The notes beneath the pieces are model-generated. The model did no database searches. It saw only the letters and a list, made by a program, of their open reading frames with translations, and was not told where the DNA came from. Below, piece by piece: positions 9,286 through 18,520 of a DNA stretch of 64,000 nt (positions are counted from its first letter, which is position 1; each line of letters opens with the position of its first letter). Location: NCBI RefSeq assembly GCF_050296195.1, contig NZ_JBNKRB010000061.1. The stretch is one strand, 5' to 3'. The position numbers were made by a program, and so were the translations under genes. Source of the stretch: Gynuella sp050296195. Its GTDB lineage: Bacteria > Pseudomonadota > Gammaproteobacteria > Pseudomonadales > Natronospirillaceae.

Positions 9286-9882
9286 TCATTTGAAAGTTTG
9301 CAGACTTTGTTGAATTTCCTCGGGACTGAAAACCTGAAAACTGTGCATGCCAAGAGACTTTGCTGCTTCGACATTAATGAGACCATCATCGAAAAAACAT
9401 ACCTCACCAGGCTCTACTGCCATGTGCTCCAAGGCCCGCAGATAGATCTCCGGGTCTGGCTTCATGCACCCCATTTCAAAAGACAAAAATATGTCATCAA
9501 AATGTTCCAATAACCCGTAATTTTCCCGGACTTCTGAAATATGTGGTGGATTGGTATTGGACAACACCGCCAAACGATAGTGTTTTTTTAATTCGGTGAG
9601 AATTTCTTTGGCACCGGCCTTTGGACCGGCCAGCATTTGCATAAAGTCTTTCTGTATCTCTTGTTCGTTTTTGGTGATGCTAAACTCTTGTTGAAAATGA
9701 CTGATAAACTGATTGAAATCCGACTGACCGGTCTCGAAGGCCTTAGCTGCTTTTGAACTGATCCATGCTTGATGAAGTTGTTCAAAAGGTACGTCACGTT
9801 GTAACAACGCTGACACGTTTTCTCGCCAGCGGAGGTCGACGAGAACACCGCCTAAATCTATTAACAGAGTTGTGATTTTCAT
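9286..9882 (-). CDS. HAD-superfamily hydrolase, subfamily IA (YihX-like phosphatase)
   Basis: A 198-residue cytoplasmic HAD phosphatase. Motif I is LLIDLGGVLVDL, with the nucleophile Asp and Gly where most HADs have a second Asp, as in E. coli YihX (alpha-D-glucose-1-phosphatase, FDLGNVIVD). Motif II is VLSNTN, motif III is the Lys in MKPDPEIY, and motif IV is FFDDGLINVEAA. The substrate cannot be deduced; sugar phosphates are likely from the similarity. It is a single gene converging on the YejM-like gene. Confidence 0.85.
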   Translation of the reverse strand: MKITTLLIDLGGVLVDLRWRENVSALLQRDVPFEQLHQAWISSKAAKAFETGQSDFNQFISHFQQEFSITKNEQEIQKDFMQMLAGPKAGAKEILTELKKHYRLAVLSNTNPPHISEVRENYGLLEHFDDIFLSFEMGCMKPDPEIYLRALEHMAVEPGEVCFFDDGLINVEAAKSLGMHSFQVFSPEEIQQSLQTFK

Positions 9883-10004
9883 AATATACCTTATAACTAG
9901 ACTTGGTTATTCGCGTTTATAAATTTATCCAGAAAGATCGTGTTGTTTAAGCCTCAAGGCTTGAACCGCATACTTCTTTTCTCTAATCAAAAAGGAAACC
10001 AGTC

Positions 10005-10484
10005 ATGGCTATCAACATAGGTGACCAACTACCAGAAGCTACTTTTCACGTCCTTGAAAATGAGGGGATGAAAGAATATACCACTCAGGATGTGTTTTCC
10101 GGTAAAACAGTTGCACTATTTGCTGTACCCGGTGCTTATACCCCAACTTGCAGTGCAGCCCATGTTCCGAGCTATGTCGTTAACTTTGACCGTTTAAAAG
10201 AAAAAGGTGTCGATACTGTTGCTTGTGTGTCAGTGAATGATGCATTTGTTATGAAACACTGGAAAGAAACTCAGAACGCCGAAAAATTGTTGATGCTTGC
10301 GGATGGTTCGGCATCTTTTACCAAAGCAATAGGCCTGGAACTCGACTTGACTAGCCGTGGTATGGGGATGCGTTCGCAACGTTATTCAATGCTGGTGAAA
10401 GATGGGGTAGTGACGCAATTGAATATCGATGACCCCGGTCAGTATGAAATCAGCGATGCTGAAACTCTGTTGAACCAGCTTTAA
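10005..10484 (+). CDS. Peroxiredoxin, Prx5/PMP20 type
   Basis: A 159-residue thiol peroxidase reducing peroxides in the cytoplasm. The peroxidatic cysteine is Cys49 in VPGAYTPTCSAAHVP, the Prx5-class PGAFTPTCS motif. GMGMRSQRYSMLVKDG is the conserved C-terminal part with the active-site Arg. There is no fused glutaredoxin domain, so glutathione/glutaredoxin or thioredoxin must supply electrons. The start ATG follows AAAGGA. Its stop overlaps the convergent aroE stop by four bases. Confidence 0.9.
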   Translation: MAINIGDQLPEATFHVLENEGMKEYTTQDVFSGKTVALFAVPGAYTPTCSAAHVPSYVVNFDRLKEKGVDTVACVSVNDAFVMKHWKETQNAEKLLMLADGSASFTKAIGLELDLTSRGMGMRSQRYSMLVKDGVVTQLNIDDPGQYEISDAETLLNQL

Positions 10485-11302
10485 AGGCTGGCTCTTAGTT
10501 TATCAATAACACTGTTGGTGCCGGTGACCGTTACTTCACGCCATAACTGGAACGACTCGGCGGCTTGTTCTACCAGCATGCCGAGCCCGTCGATACACTG
10601 CGCTGCGCCAAGAGACATGGCCCAGGCATTAAATCGGGTATTGCCGGAACCATACATCATGTCATAGCAGACGATGTCTTGGTGGATCAATGTCTCTGGA
10701 ACGGGCGGAACATTGTCATGCAGACTTGCTGATGTTCCATTGATAATAAGGTCAAAGTGCCCGCTCAGGGCTTCATAAGGGCTGCTGTCAATGTTGCCAT
10801 ACTCAGAAAACAAATCAGCCAGCAGAGTGGCTTTCTCAACAGTGCGATTGCAGATAACAATTTGCTCAGGGTCTTGTTGTAACACGGGATGTAACACGCC
10901 TCTGACTGCTCCACCGGCTCCCAGTACCAGAATCCGTTTACCATTCAGTGAAATTTGATGGTTGGTGGTCAGATCTCTGACCAATCCGGCACCATCGGTG
11001 TTATCTGCATACAACTTACCATTGCTCAGTTTTTTTAACGTATTGGCTGCGCCGGCCGTAGCTGCCCGTAAGCTGTGTTCATCTGCCAGATGATAAGCAT
11101 TTTCTTTAAATGGAACTGTAATATTGGCACCTTTCAGGTCTTGAGAAAACAGCTCGATGAGGGTCCGATCAAATTGATCCGCTTCGACCAGATAGCGGTC
11201 ATAAACGATATCCTGCCCGCACATTTGCGCAAATTCAGCATGAATAAATGGCGACTTGCTCTGATGCACGGGATTGCCAATGACTAAATAACGATCACTC
11301 AC
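10481..11302 (-). CDS. aroE: Shikimate dehydrogenase
   Basis: A 273-residue NADPH-dependent enzyme converting 3-dehydroshikimate to shikimate. The substrate site is visible in VIGNPVHQSKSPFIH, the catalytic Lys in ITVPFKENAY, the paired Asp in NTDGAGLVRDL, the dinucleotide loop in VLGAGGAVRGV and the NADP-selecting NRT in ICNRTVEKA. It is the last gene of a leftward dprA-tsaC-aroE series, an arrangement common in gammaproteobacteria. Confidence 0.95.
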   Translation of the reverse strand: MSDRYLVIGNPVHQSKSPFIHAEFAQMCGQDIVYDRYLVEADQFDRTLIELFSQDLKGANITVPFKENAYHLADEHSLRAATAGAANTLKKLSNGKLYADNTDGAGLVRDLTTNHQISLNGKRILVLGAGGAVRGVLHPVLQQDPEQIVICNRTVEKATLLADLFSEYGNIDSSPYEALSGHFDLIINGTSASLHDNVPPVPETLIHQDIVCYDMMYGSGNTRFNAWAMSLGAAQCIDGLGMLVEQAAESFQLWREVTVTGTNSVIDKLRASL

Positions 11303-11348
11303 TGTAAATTTCTCTTCGTTAATAACGGATTAAGGCCCATGGTTTGGG

Positions 11349-11897
11349 TTAGCGTATTTGGGCACCCGTCAGGGCATTGCGAATCTGGCTGGGTTTGTTT
11401 AGGCCAGAAGTCTCTCCAGGTAATATGTAATCAATCTGTTTGGCCAGTGCTTTTTGAACCTGGATTCGACGGGTTGCAGCCGGTCTGGTGGCAACATTCG
11501 CGGATGTGGATACGAGTAACCCGCCCCAGGCATCGCACAGTGCTCTGACTAATGGGTGTGCCGAAACACGAATGGCAACCGACGTATGTTTTCCGGTGAT
11601 CCATTTGGGTAATAATCCAGTTTCCGGGAATACCCAAGTGTGAGGGCCTGGCCAACTTGCCAGAACAATCTGGCGGTTTTCTTCCGGAAGATTATTCAAC
11701 CAGAGATTAACGTACTCCACTTTGGACGTGATCAGTATTAATCCTTTGTGTTCTGGACGATGTTTAATATCCAGCACCCGTTGCACAGCATGGCGATTGA
11801 AAGGATTACAGCCCAAACCCCAGACACCTTCGGTTGGGTAGGCAATAACATGACCTTGAGATAAATGCCGAATGGCTTTGGATATATGTACGTTCAT
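11349..11897 (-). CDS. tsaC: Threonylcarbamoyl-AMP synthase (TsaC/YrdC)
   Basis: A 182-residue YrdC-fold enzyme making threonylcarbamoyl-AMP for the t6A modification of tRNAs that read ANN codons. Conserved parts are YPTEGVWGLGCNP near residue 21, the KxR-type site DIKHRPEHKGLILI, and SVAIRVSAHP and STSANVATRPAATR further on. It is the short TsaC type without the C-terminal Sua5 domain. It lies between dprA and aroE, 33 bases after dprA. Confidence 0.93.
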   Translation of the reverse strand: MNVHISKAIRHLSQGHVIAYPTEGVWGLGCNPFNRHAVQRVLDIKHRPEHKGLILITSKVEYVNLWLNNLPEENRQIVLASWPGPHTWVFPETGLLPKWITGKHTSVAIRVSAHPLVRALCDAWGGLLVSTSANVATRPAATRRIQVQKALAKQIDYILPGETSGLNKPSQIRNALTGAQIR

Positions 11898-11930
11898 AAG
11901 CCCGGAACTATAAGCAAGCGCAACGTAAAA

Positions 11931-13019
11931 TCAAAGCCTTAAATATCCCCCGGGTGACTGCAGAATAAGTCCTTCCAACTCTAAAGTGAGCAGTTTTTCA
12001 CTGAGTTCTGCAACTGAAAGCTGCGTCCTCGCGATAATGAGATCTAAAGAGGTTATTTCATAATCAACAGCATTCAGAATGGGATCATCAGATATCGCCG
12101 GTTTTTCTGCTTTAGCTGCCTGGATGGTTTGCCCGAATTCAACCAGAATATCCTCTACCGAAGACACAAGTTTAGCTCCCTGTTGTATCAGCTGGTTGCA
12201 TCCCTGGCTTTGGGGATTATGAATATTACCTGGGATAGCAAAGACCTCCCGGCCTTGTTCCATAGCCTGATCGGCGGTAATTAGAGAGCCGCTGCCCGGA
12301 GCTGCCTCAATGACCAAAATGCCTCTGCTTAGACCAGAAATAATACGGTTTCGTCTGGGAAAGTTTCGGGCCAGGGCAGCAGTACCGATTGGAAACTCGG
12401 ATACGATAGCGCCACATTGACTCATCTGTTGAAATAAAATGCGATGTCGCTTGGGGTAAACCTGATCCACGCTACAACCTAACACTCCTATGCTCGGGTA
12501 GCCGGATTCAGCACAGCCGCTATGAGCAGCCCCGTCGATTCCAATAGCCAGACCACTACAGATAAGCCAGTTTGAACGGGATAATTCCCGAGCGAAGGTA
12601 TCTGCATTTTTCAAACCGATAGCAGATGCATGGCGGCTGCCCACGATACCGATCTGATTACGATGTAGATGTTCCGGGTGACCCTTGATAAACAATACCG
12701 GAGGAGGATCAGGGATTTGTTTTAACAGTTCTGGATAATCATCACTTTCGAGTGTCAGTATGTGATGATTTGAGTTGAGCTCCAGCCAATTCAGATCATT
12801 GGCAATACCGTTCATGATCCAACTGCCGGCTTCGTGCTGCTGATATTGTCGACAGCTATCAATGACTCGTTCTGAAAAACCGGCCTGACGTAGACGGTCT
12901 GATTTCTCAGTCAGGAATTCTGAGGGGGAGGGGTAAAAATTAAGAACGGCAGTCTGTTTGATCGGGGACAGGCCCAGACGATTAAAGCCCAACCAGGCTT
13001 TCAGGCGAATAACATCCAT
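11931..13019 (-). CDS. dprA: DNA-processing protein DprA (Smf)
   Basis: A 362-residue protein that loads RecA on incoming single strands during transformation. The Rossmann-like core is clear: GIVGSRHASAIG, CSGLAIGIDGAAHSGC, GVLGCSVDQVYPKRH, SEFPIGTAALARNFPRRNR, and the GSLITADQAMEQGREVFA segment. An N-terminal helical region and a C-terminal winged-helix-like tail (about 290-362) flank it. The ATG at 13019 lies 39 bases after a terminator, so the gene probably heads the dprA-tsaC-aroE operon. Confidence 0.94.
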   Translation of the reverse strand: MDVIRLKAWLGFNRLGLSPIKQTAVLNFYPSPSEFLTEKSDRLRQAGFSERVIDSCRQYQQHEAGSWIMNGIANDLNWLELNSNHHILTLESDDYPELLKQIPDPPPVLFIKGHPEHLHRNQIGIVGSRHASAIGLKNADTFARELSRSNWLICSGLAIGIDGAAHSGCAESGYPSIGVLGCSVDQVYPKRHRILFQQMSQCGAIVSEFPIGTAALARNFPRRNRIISGLSRGILVIEAAPGSGSLITADQAMEQGREVFAIPGNIHNPQSQGCNQLIQQGAKLVSSVEDILVEFGQTIQAAKAEKPAISDDPILNAVDYEITSLDLIIARTQLSVAELSEKLLTLELEGLILQSPGGYLRL

Positions 13020-13040
13020 GTATTTGTTCCTTAAACAAAA

Positions 13041-13066
13041 AAGGCCCTCATGAAGTGAGAGCCTTT
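13041..13066 (-). terminator. Rho-independent terminator of the LysM gene
   Basis: On the minus strand, AAGGCTCTC pairs with GAGGGCCTT (one G-T pair) and is followed by a T run. It separates the LysM gene from dprA. Confidence 0.8.
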
Positions 13067-13079
13067 TATTTTCTATTTA

Positions 13080-14159
13080 TTAATATCCAGGAGTTTTAGT
13101 TTCGTCACCGATACTCAAAGGTCTGGTGGCCTCAAGTATGATGCCGTAGGACAATTTTTCAAACGTTCGGAATATCATCAACATGCCAGCATTTTCGGTT
13201 GGCAGCTTGGCTGGTTTGTTGGTTATCGGGTCCTTGACCATGCCGCCCTGATGCCAAACGTGCAGGATATTGCCAGCTTTCACACCTTCCCGGTCGCCAA
13301 GATTCAAGACAACAATGTCGTACTGACCAATACCTCTGACACCTCGCAGAACTGCCAGAATCGAACCGCTGACATATTCTTTGGGAGCGCTTGGGTAAAA
13401 CGTGCTTTCAAGCAAATCATTACTGGCCACCATAAGACGATCACCAATACGAACATTTTCATTAGAGCGCTGGATCTGCAACGTGGAAATATCGTTGTCA
13501 TTACTGCGTTCAAACGTGGCATTGCCCATGCTCTGACCTTCATAACCCAGAATCTCTGAGGTTTCGGGATCTACATAGGGCGTCGGGTTCGGGCGATAAA
13601 TCTGGTAGCTTGGAGCGGGTGCTTCACCAAAATCACCTCTACCGTAAATGATATCACCGGCACCCAGCACTATGCGGCCCTCAAAACCTCCCAGAATATA
13701 GGGTGCGGCGGCTAGTTCTTCACGATCAAAAATACGGTTGCTTGAAAGGAAGCTGTCGATGAACTCTCTTGGAATAGCGGGAATGGCACTCTCGATTGGT
13801 TCTACGCGGACCGAAGGTCTTAGTTTAACCACTCCGTTAGGTGTGTTATCCGATTGCACCACCACGGATGAAGCTGCTCCACCGCGTCGTCCGATGGTCA
13901 ACTTACGCTCTCCACCAACAGTGATAAAACCGATCTCGTCACCCGGATAAATCAGGTGAGGATTTTCAATTTGGGGATTGATATACCAGATTTCGGGCCA
14001 CAACCAAGGATCTTCTAAAAACATATTAGAAATTCCCCAGAGGGTATCCCCTTTTTTAACTACATATCGCTCCGGGACATCTGGCCGCAATTTCACGACA
14101 TCTGCAAAGACAGCAGATGCGAATAATAGTCCGATGACAGCGATCCACAATTTCCTCAT
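13080..14159 (-). CDS. Secreted LysM-domain protein
   Basis: A 359-residue exported protein. The signal peptide MRKLWIAVIGLLFASAVFA supports the start at 14159 rather than the in-frame ATG at 14180; AAGGGA is correctly placed for the former. A LysM peptidoglycan-binding domain follows (about residues 32-80: VVKKGDTLWGISNMF, NPHLIYPGDEI). The rest is a conserved but undefined domain. LysM proteins of this kind beside dprA are common in gammaproteobacteria; the cellular role is unproven. Confidence 0.88.
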   Translation of the reverse strand: MRKLWIAVIGLLFASAVFADVVKLRPDVPERYVVKKGDTLWGISNMFLEDPWLWPEIWYINPQIENPHLIYPGDEIGFITVGGERKLTIGRRGGAASSVVVQSDNTPNGVVKLRPSVRVEPIESAIPAIPREFIDSFLSSNRIFDREELAAAPYILGGFEGRIVLGAGDIIYGRGDFGEAPAPSYQIYRPNPTPYVDPETSEILGYEGQSMGNATFERSNDNDISTLQIQRSNENVRIGDRLMVASNDLLESTFYPSAPKEYVSGSILAVLRGVRGIGQYDIVVLNLGDREGVKAGNILHVWHQGGMVKDPITNKPAKLPTENAGMLMIFRTFEKLSYGIILEATRPLSIGDETKTPGY

Positions 14160-14365
14160 GGCAGGAATCCCTTGTATCATTCATGGTTAGCTTGGCTGTT
14201 TGCCCCGGGAGGTTAGAAATAATCGCCCGGGACCCATATAGTAGCTTACAGCAAATAATAGGCTTTCGGCATAACTCTATGCCCATTCTCTTACTAGAAT
14301 GGAATGGAGTTCAACTTTTATCTTAGCAGTCAATGCTCTAACCGCACATTTTAAACTGAATTGTT

Positions 14366-14887
14366 ATGGCTAAATTAGAAATTTTAGAATTCCCCGATCC
14401 ACGATTGCGAACGGTGGCCAAACCGGTAACCGAGGTAACCGATACGCATCGGCAATTGATCGAAGATATGTTTGAAACCATGTATGACGCCCCGGGCATA
14501 GGGCTGGCGGCCACACAGATTGATTTTCACGAGCGGATTATAGTGGTCGATGTCTCGGAAGATCAGGATCAGCCCTACGCGTTGATAAATCCCGAGTATG
14601 AATGTATCGGTGAACCGATTGACTACCAGGAAGGTTGTTTGTCCGTGCCCGGGTACTATGAAAAAGTCACCCGCAATGACCATATCAAAGTCAAGGCACT
14701 GGATAAAAACGGTGAACCGTTCGAATTTGAAGCCCATGACCTATTGGCTATCTGCATACAACATGAATGTGATCATCTGGCTGGAAAGTTGTTTGTTGAC
14801 TACCTAACCAATCTCAAGCGTAGTCGGATTAAATCCAAGCTGGAGAAAAAACATCGTGAAGAGGCCAAAGCGAAAGCTTCGGGCTGA
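14366..14887 (+). CDS. def: Peptide deformylase
   Basis: A 173-residue metallohydrolase removing the N-formyl group from new proteins. All three motifs are intact: GIGLAATQ near residue 45, EGCLSVPG near 91, and QHECDHLAGKL near 131, with the Cys and two His as metal ligands and the Glu as catalyst. It begins the rightward def-fmt-rsmB-trkA-trkH series, divergent from the LysM gene across about 200 bases. Confidence 0.97.
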   Translation: MAKLEILEFPDPRLRTVAKPVTEVTDTHRQLIEDMFETMYDAPGIGLAATQIDFHERIIVVDVSEDQDQPYALINPEYECIGEPIDYQEGCLSVPGYYEKVTRNDHIKVKALDKNGEPFEFEAHDLLAICIQHECDHLAGKLFVDYLTNLKRSRIKSKLEKKHREEAKAKASG

Positions 14888-14909
14888 TCATCGAACTGGG
14901 AGATTTTTT

Positions 14910-15848
14910 TTGCGTATTATTTTTGCGGGTACTCCGGGCTTTGCAGCAGAACACTTACGAGCTGTCTTAGCTACTGAACATGAAGTGGTTGCCGTATACA
15001 CACAACCAGACCGACCTGCCGGGCGCGGAAGAAAACTGGCTGCCAGTCCGGTAAAACAACTGGCAATGGAACATGATATTCCGGTTTTTCAGCCAACTTC
15101 CCTGAAACCAGAATCCGAGCATCAGCAGTTAGCTGGATTAAATGCGGACCTGATGGTAGTTGTGGCATACGGGCTGATATTGCCAAAAGCGGTACTCGAC
15201 ATCCCAAAGCATGGCTGTATCAACGTGCATGCATCGCTTTTGCCTCGCTGGCGCGGCGCGGCGCCGATTCAGCGTGCAATTATTGCCGGAGATAGCAGAA
15301 CCGGAGTCACGATTATGCAAATGGACGTTGGACTCGATACGGGCGACATGCTGTTAAAAGCAGAATGCGTAATTGAACCCGTGGATACCGGAGAATCTCT
15401 TCACGACAAATTAATCTCCATTGGCCAGCCTTGTTTACAGCAGGCTTTGAACGATATAGCAAGTAATCGTATCAACCCTGTTCATCAGGATGATACGCTG
15501 GCCTGTTATGCCGAAAAATTAAGCAAGGACGAAGGAAAAATCGATTGGCATCTGCCCGCCGCGCAACTGGATCGGCTGATCAGAGGTTTTAATCCCTGGC
15601 CGGTGGCACACACGAAACTGGATGATCAGGTTATTCGTATCTGGCAGGCAGGTTATGAACAAGGGGATTCGGGTCAGGCACCTGGTCACATCACGGAAAT
15701 AGGTAAGGACTTTATCAAAGTGCAATGCGGTCAAGGGCAACTGGTGCTGAATATCATGCAATTACCCGGATCAAAAGCCATGCCGGTCGCTCAGATTCTC
15801 AACGGTAAACGTGAATGGTTTGAGCAGCATCGGACATTCCAATTATGA
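14910..15848 (+). CDS. fmt: Methionyl-tRNA formyltransferase
   Basis: A 312-residue enzyme that formylates initiator Met-tRNA. The start proposed is TTG at 14910, giving LRIIFAGTPGFAAEH at the same position as the E. coli N-terminus, with GGGAG at 14898-14902. An in-frame ATG at 14856 would overlap def and add a basic extension not seen in the family. Motifs include QPDRPAGRG, VVAYGLILP, the formyl-binding/catalytic segment HASLLPRWRGAAPIQ, and DVGLDTGDML. It is 22 bases after def. Confidence 0.94.
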   Translation: MRIIFAGTPGFAAEHLRAVLATEHEVVAVYTQPDRPAGRGRKLAASPVKQLAMEHDIPVFQPTSLKPESEHQQLAGLNADLMVVVAYGLILPKAVLDIPKHGCINVHASLLPRWRGAAPIQRAIIAGDSRTGVTIMQMDVGLDTGDMLLKAECVIEPVDTGESLHDKLISIGQPCLQQALNDIASNRINPVHQDDTLACYAEKLSKDEGKIDWHLPAAQLDRLIRGFNPWPVAHTKLDDQVIRIWQAGYEQGDSGQAPGHITEIGKDFIKVQCGQGQLVLNIMQLPGSKAMPVAQILNGKREWFEQHRTFQL

Positions 15849-17137
15849 GCAGTCTGCGAGAGATAATAGCGAGCACGGTTGCGACCGTAACTGTTGATGG
15901 CAGGAGTCTTACTGATGCCTTGAATCGGGCCGAGCAGGCTTGTGAGGAAGATCAGCTGTCCGCGCTCCGGCATTGGTGTTATGAAAGCTGTCGCTGGTAT
16001 TTGAAATATCAGGCGGTGCTGGATCGATTACTGAAAAAGAAAATCAAAAGCAAAGACGAAGATATTGTGTGTCTGATGGTGCTGGGTCTAATTCAGCTTG
16101 ATGACCCATCCACACCTGATTACGCCGCCATTTCGGAATCAGTCAACTGCACAGTTGGACTTGGCAAGCCCTGGGCACGAGGTTTGGTGAATGCCGTTCT
16201 GCGTCAGTGGCAGAGCAAGCCCGAAGATTTATTGGCCGATCTGGCAAATGATATCAGGTATGTAAGTGCTCACCCCGGATGGCTTGCCAAACGTCTCCAA
16301 AAAGATTGGCCCGTTCAGGCTGAAGCCATTATGGTTGCTGCCAATCAACGAGCGCCGATGAGTCTCCGGGTGAACTTAAGTCAGGGGAGTCGAGAAGATT
16401 ATCTCCACAAACTGCAACAGGAAGGCATTGATGGCCAGCTAAGCTCTGTAGTTGAAACGGGGATAAAGCTAATCGGAGCCGTATCCGTTCAGGCATTACC
16501 AGGCTTTTCCGCCGGTACCTGTAGTGTACAGGATGAGGCAGCGCAATTGGCGGCAGGACTTTTGGAGTTAATCCCTGACCATAGAGTGTTGGATGCCTGT
16601 TGTGCTCCGGGTGGAAAAACCACTCACATTCTCGAACATGGTGTAACTGATCTGGTGGCTGTCGACAGTGATGAAACCCGGATCGAACGAGTCAAAGAAA
16701 ATCTGCAGCGTATGCAGATGTCAGCACAATTGGTCTGTGCTGATGTGAGTGAGACTGAACAGTGGTGGGATAAACAGGCATTTGATCGAATATTACTGGA
16801 TGTTCCTTGTTCCGCCACCGGAGTGATCCGTCGCCATCCAGACATTCGTCTGCTGCGAGCAGCGTCTGATATCCAGGAACTGGTTCAAATTCAGCGCAGA
16901 ATGCTGCAAAAACTCTGGCAGTTATTGAAACCCGGCGGCATTCTGTTGTACTCGACCTGTTCCATTCTGAAGGCAGAAAATCAGCACAATGTCGAATGGT
17001 TTCTGGAACAGACGAGCGACGCATCGCTTATGCCATTGCCCGATTTGTTAATGGAATATCAAGGACAGTTATTGCCAGCAGTTCAGGGCCACGATGGCTT
17101 TTACTATGCCAAGCTTAAGAAGAGTGAGCTGGAATGA
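15845..17137 (+). CDS. rsmB: 16S rRNA (cytosine-967-C5) methyltransferase RsmB
   Basis: A 430-residue SAM-dependent methyltransferase. An N-terminal NusB-like RNA-binding domain (about 1-140) precedes the catalytic domain, with SAM motif DACCAPGGKTTHILE and two catalytic-region cysteines in LDVPCSATGVIRRHPDI and LYSTCSI. The start overlaps the fmt stop (ATGA), suggesting translational coupling. Confidence 0.95.
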   Translation: MSSLREIIASTVATVTVDGRSLTDALNRAEQACEEDQLSALRHWCYESCRWYLKYQAVLDRLLKKKIKSKDEDIVCLMVLGLIQLDDPSTPDYAAISESVNCTVGLGKPWARGLVNAVLRQWQSKPEDLLADLANDIRYVSAHPGWLAKRLQKDWPVQAEAIMVAANQRAPMSLRVNLSQGSREDYLHKLQQEGIDGQLSSVVETGIKLIGAVSVQALPGFSAGTCSVQDEAAQLAAGLLELIPDHRVLDACCAPGGKTTHILEHGVTDLVAVDSDETRIERVKENLQRMQMSAQLVCADVSETEQWWDKQAFDRILLDVPCSATGVIRRHPDIRLLRAASDIQELVQIQRRMLQKLWQLLKPGGILLYSTCSILKAENQHNVEWFLEQTSDASLMPLPDLLMEYQGQLLPAVQGHDGFYYAKLKKSELE

Positions 17138-18510
17138 AAATAATTATATTGGGAGCTGGCCAAGTTGGCAGCACCCTGGCAGAGAACCTTGCCAGCGAAG
17201 ACAACGATATTACAGTGGTGGATAACAAGGAAAGCAAACTCAGGGACTTGAGTGACCGGTTGGATATTCAGACAGTCACCGGCATGGGATCTATGCCTTC
17301 AATACTGGAAAAAGCCGGTGCGGATGACGCAGATATGCTGATTGCAGTGACCAGCAGTGATGAGGTCAACATGATTGCCTGTCAGGTCTCATATTCTTTG
17401 TATCGTACTCCTACCCGTATTGCCCGTATTCGCAGTAATGATTATCTGCAGAACAGCGAAAAGCTATTTAAAAATGATGCGATTCCCGTCGATGTCTTGA
17501 TTAGCCCTGAACAGGTCGTTTGTGACTATATTCGCCGCCTGATCGAAACCCCCGGCGCTTTGCAGGTACTGGATTTTGTCGAAGGTAAAATTCAGCTGGT
17601 CGGGGTGAAAGCGATTAAAGGTGGTTTACTGGTGGGTCAGGAGTTGCGTTATCTGCGTCAGCACATGCCATCCGTTGACACCCGTGTTGCTGCCATTTTC
17701 CGGAAAGATCGCAGCATTATTCCCGTTGCCTCTACCATTATTGAAGAAGACGATGAAGTATTCTTCATTGCCGCACGCAATGATATCCGAGCAGTCATGA
17801 GTGAACTGCGCCGCCAGGAAAAAGCCTATTCACGCATTATGATTGCAGGTGGTGGCAACATTGGCTATCGATTGGCCAAGTCCATTGAAAAACGCTACGC
17901 CGTAAAGATTTTTGATCGTGGTCAGGAGCGCTGTCAGTGGCTGTCTGAACATCTTGATTATGCTTTGGTATTGCAGGGTGATGCCTCCAATCAAGAGCTT
18001 TTGTTGGAGGAAAATATCGAAGACACCGATGTATTCATTGCTCTGACCAATGACGATGAAGCCAATATTATGGCATCAATGTTGGCCAAGCGACTTGGAG
18101 CCCGCAAAGTCATGACACTGATTAATAATTCAGCATATGTTGATCTGGTGCAGGGTGGTGATATTGATGTTGCGATTTCACCTTCACAAGCCACGATTGG
18201 CGGCTTATTAAGTCATGTTCGCCGAGGTGATATCGTCAACGTCCACAAACTGCGTCGGGGGGCTGCCGAAGCCATTGAAGCAATTGCTCATGGAGATGCA
18301 CAGTCATCGAAAGTGGTGGGCCGAATGATTGAGGATATTGATCTGCCAGAGGGTTGTACGATAGGTGCTATAGCCCGTGGAGAGCAGGTATTTATTGCTC
18401 ATGATGATCTGGTGATAGAACCTGACGATCATGTCATGCTGTTTTTGACTGACAAGCGCCGGACACCAGATGTTGAGCGGCTGTTCCAGGTTGGACTGAC
18501 CTTCTTCTGA
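17134..18510 (+). CDS. trkA: Trk potassium uptake regulatory subunit TrkA
   Basis: A 458-residue peripheral membrane protein with two RCK units, each an NAD-binding Rossmann domain plus a TrkA-C domain. The first begins MKIIILGAGQVGSTLAE, and the second has MIAGGGNIGYRLAKSI near residue 235. It gates the TrkH channel by nucleotide binding. The start overlaps the rsmB stop (ATGA), and trkH follows after ten bases. Confidence 0.96.
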   Translation: MKIIILGAGQVGSTLAENLASEDNDITVVDNKESKLRDLSDRLDIQTVTGMGSMPSILEKAGADDADMLIAVTSSDEVNMIACQVSYSLYRTPTRIARIRSNDYLQNSEKLFKNDAIPVDVLISPEQVVCDYIRRLIETPGALQVLDFVEGKIQLVGVKAIKGGLLVGQELRYLRQHMPSVDTRVAAIFRKDRSIIPVASTIIEEDDEVFFIAARNDIRAVMSELRRQEKAYSRIMIAGGGNIGYRLAKSIEKRYAVKIFDRGQERCQWLSEHLDYALVLQGDASNQELLLEENIEDTDVFIALTNDDEANIMASMLAKRLGARKVMTLINNSAYVDLVQGGDIDVAISPSQATIGGLLSHVRRGDIVNVHKLRRGAAEAIEAIAHGDAQSSKVVGRMIEDIDLPEGCTIGAIARGEQVFIAHDDLVIEPDDHVMLFLTDKRRTPDVERLFQVGLTFF

Positions 18511-18520
18511 TCGGGGCATC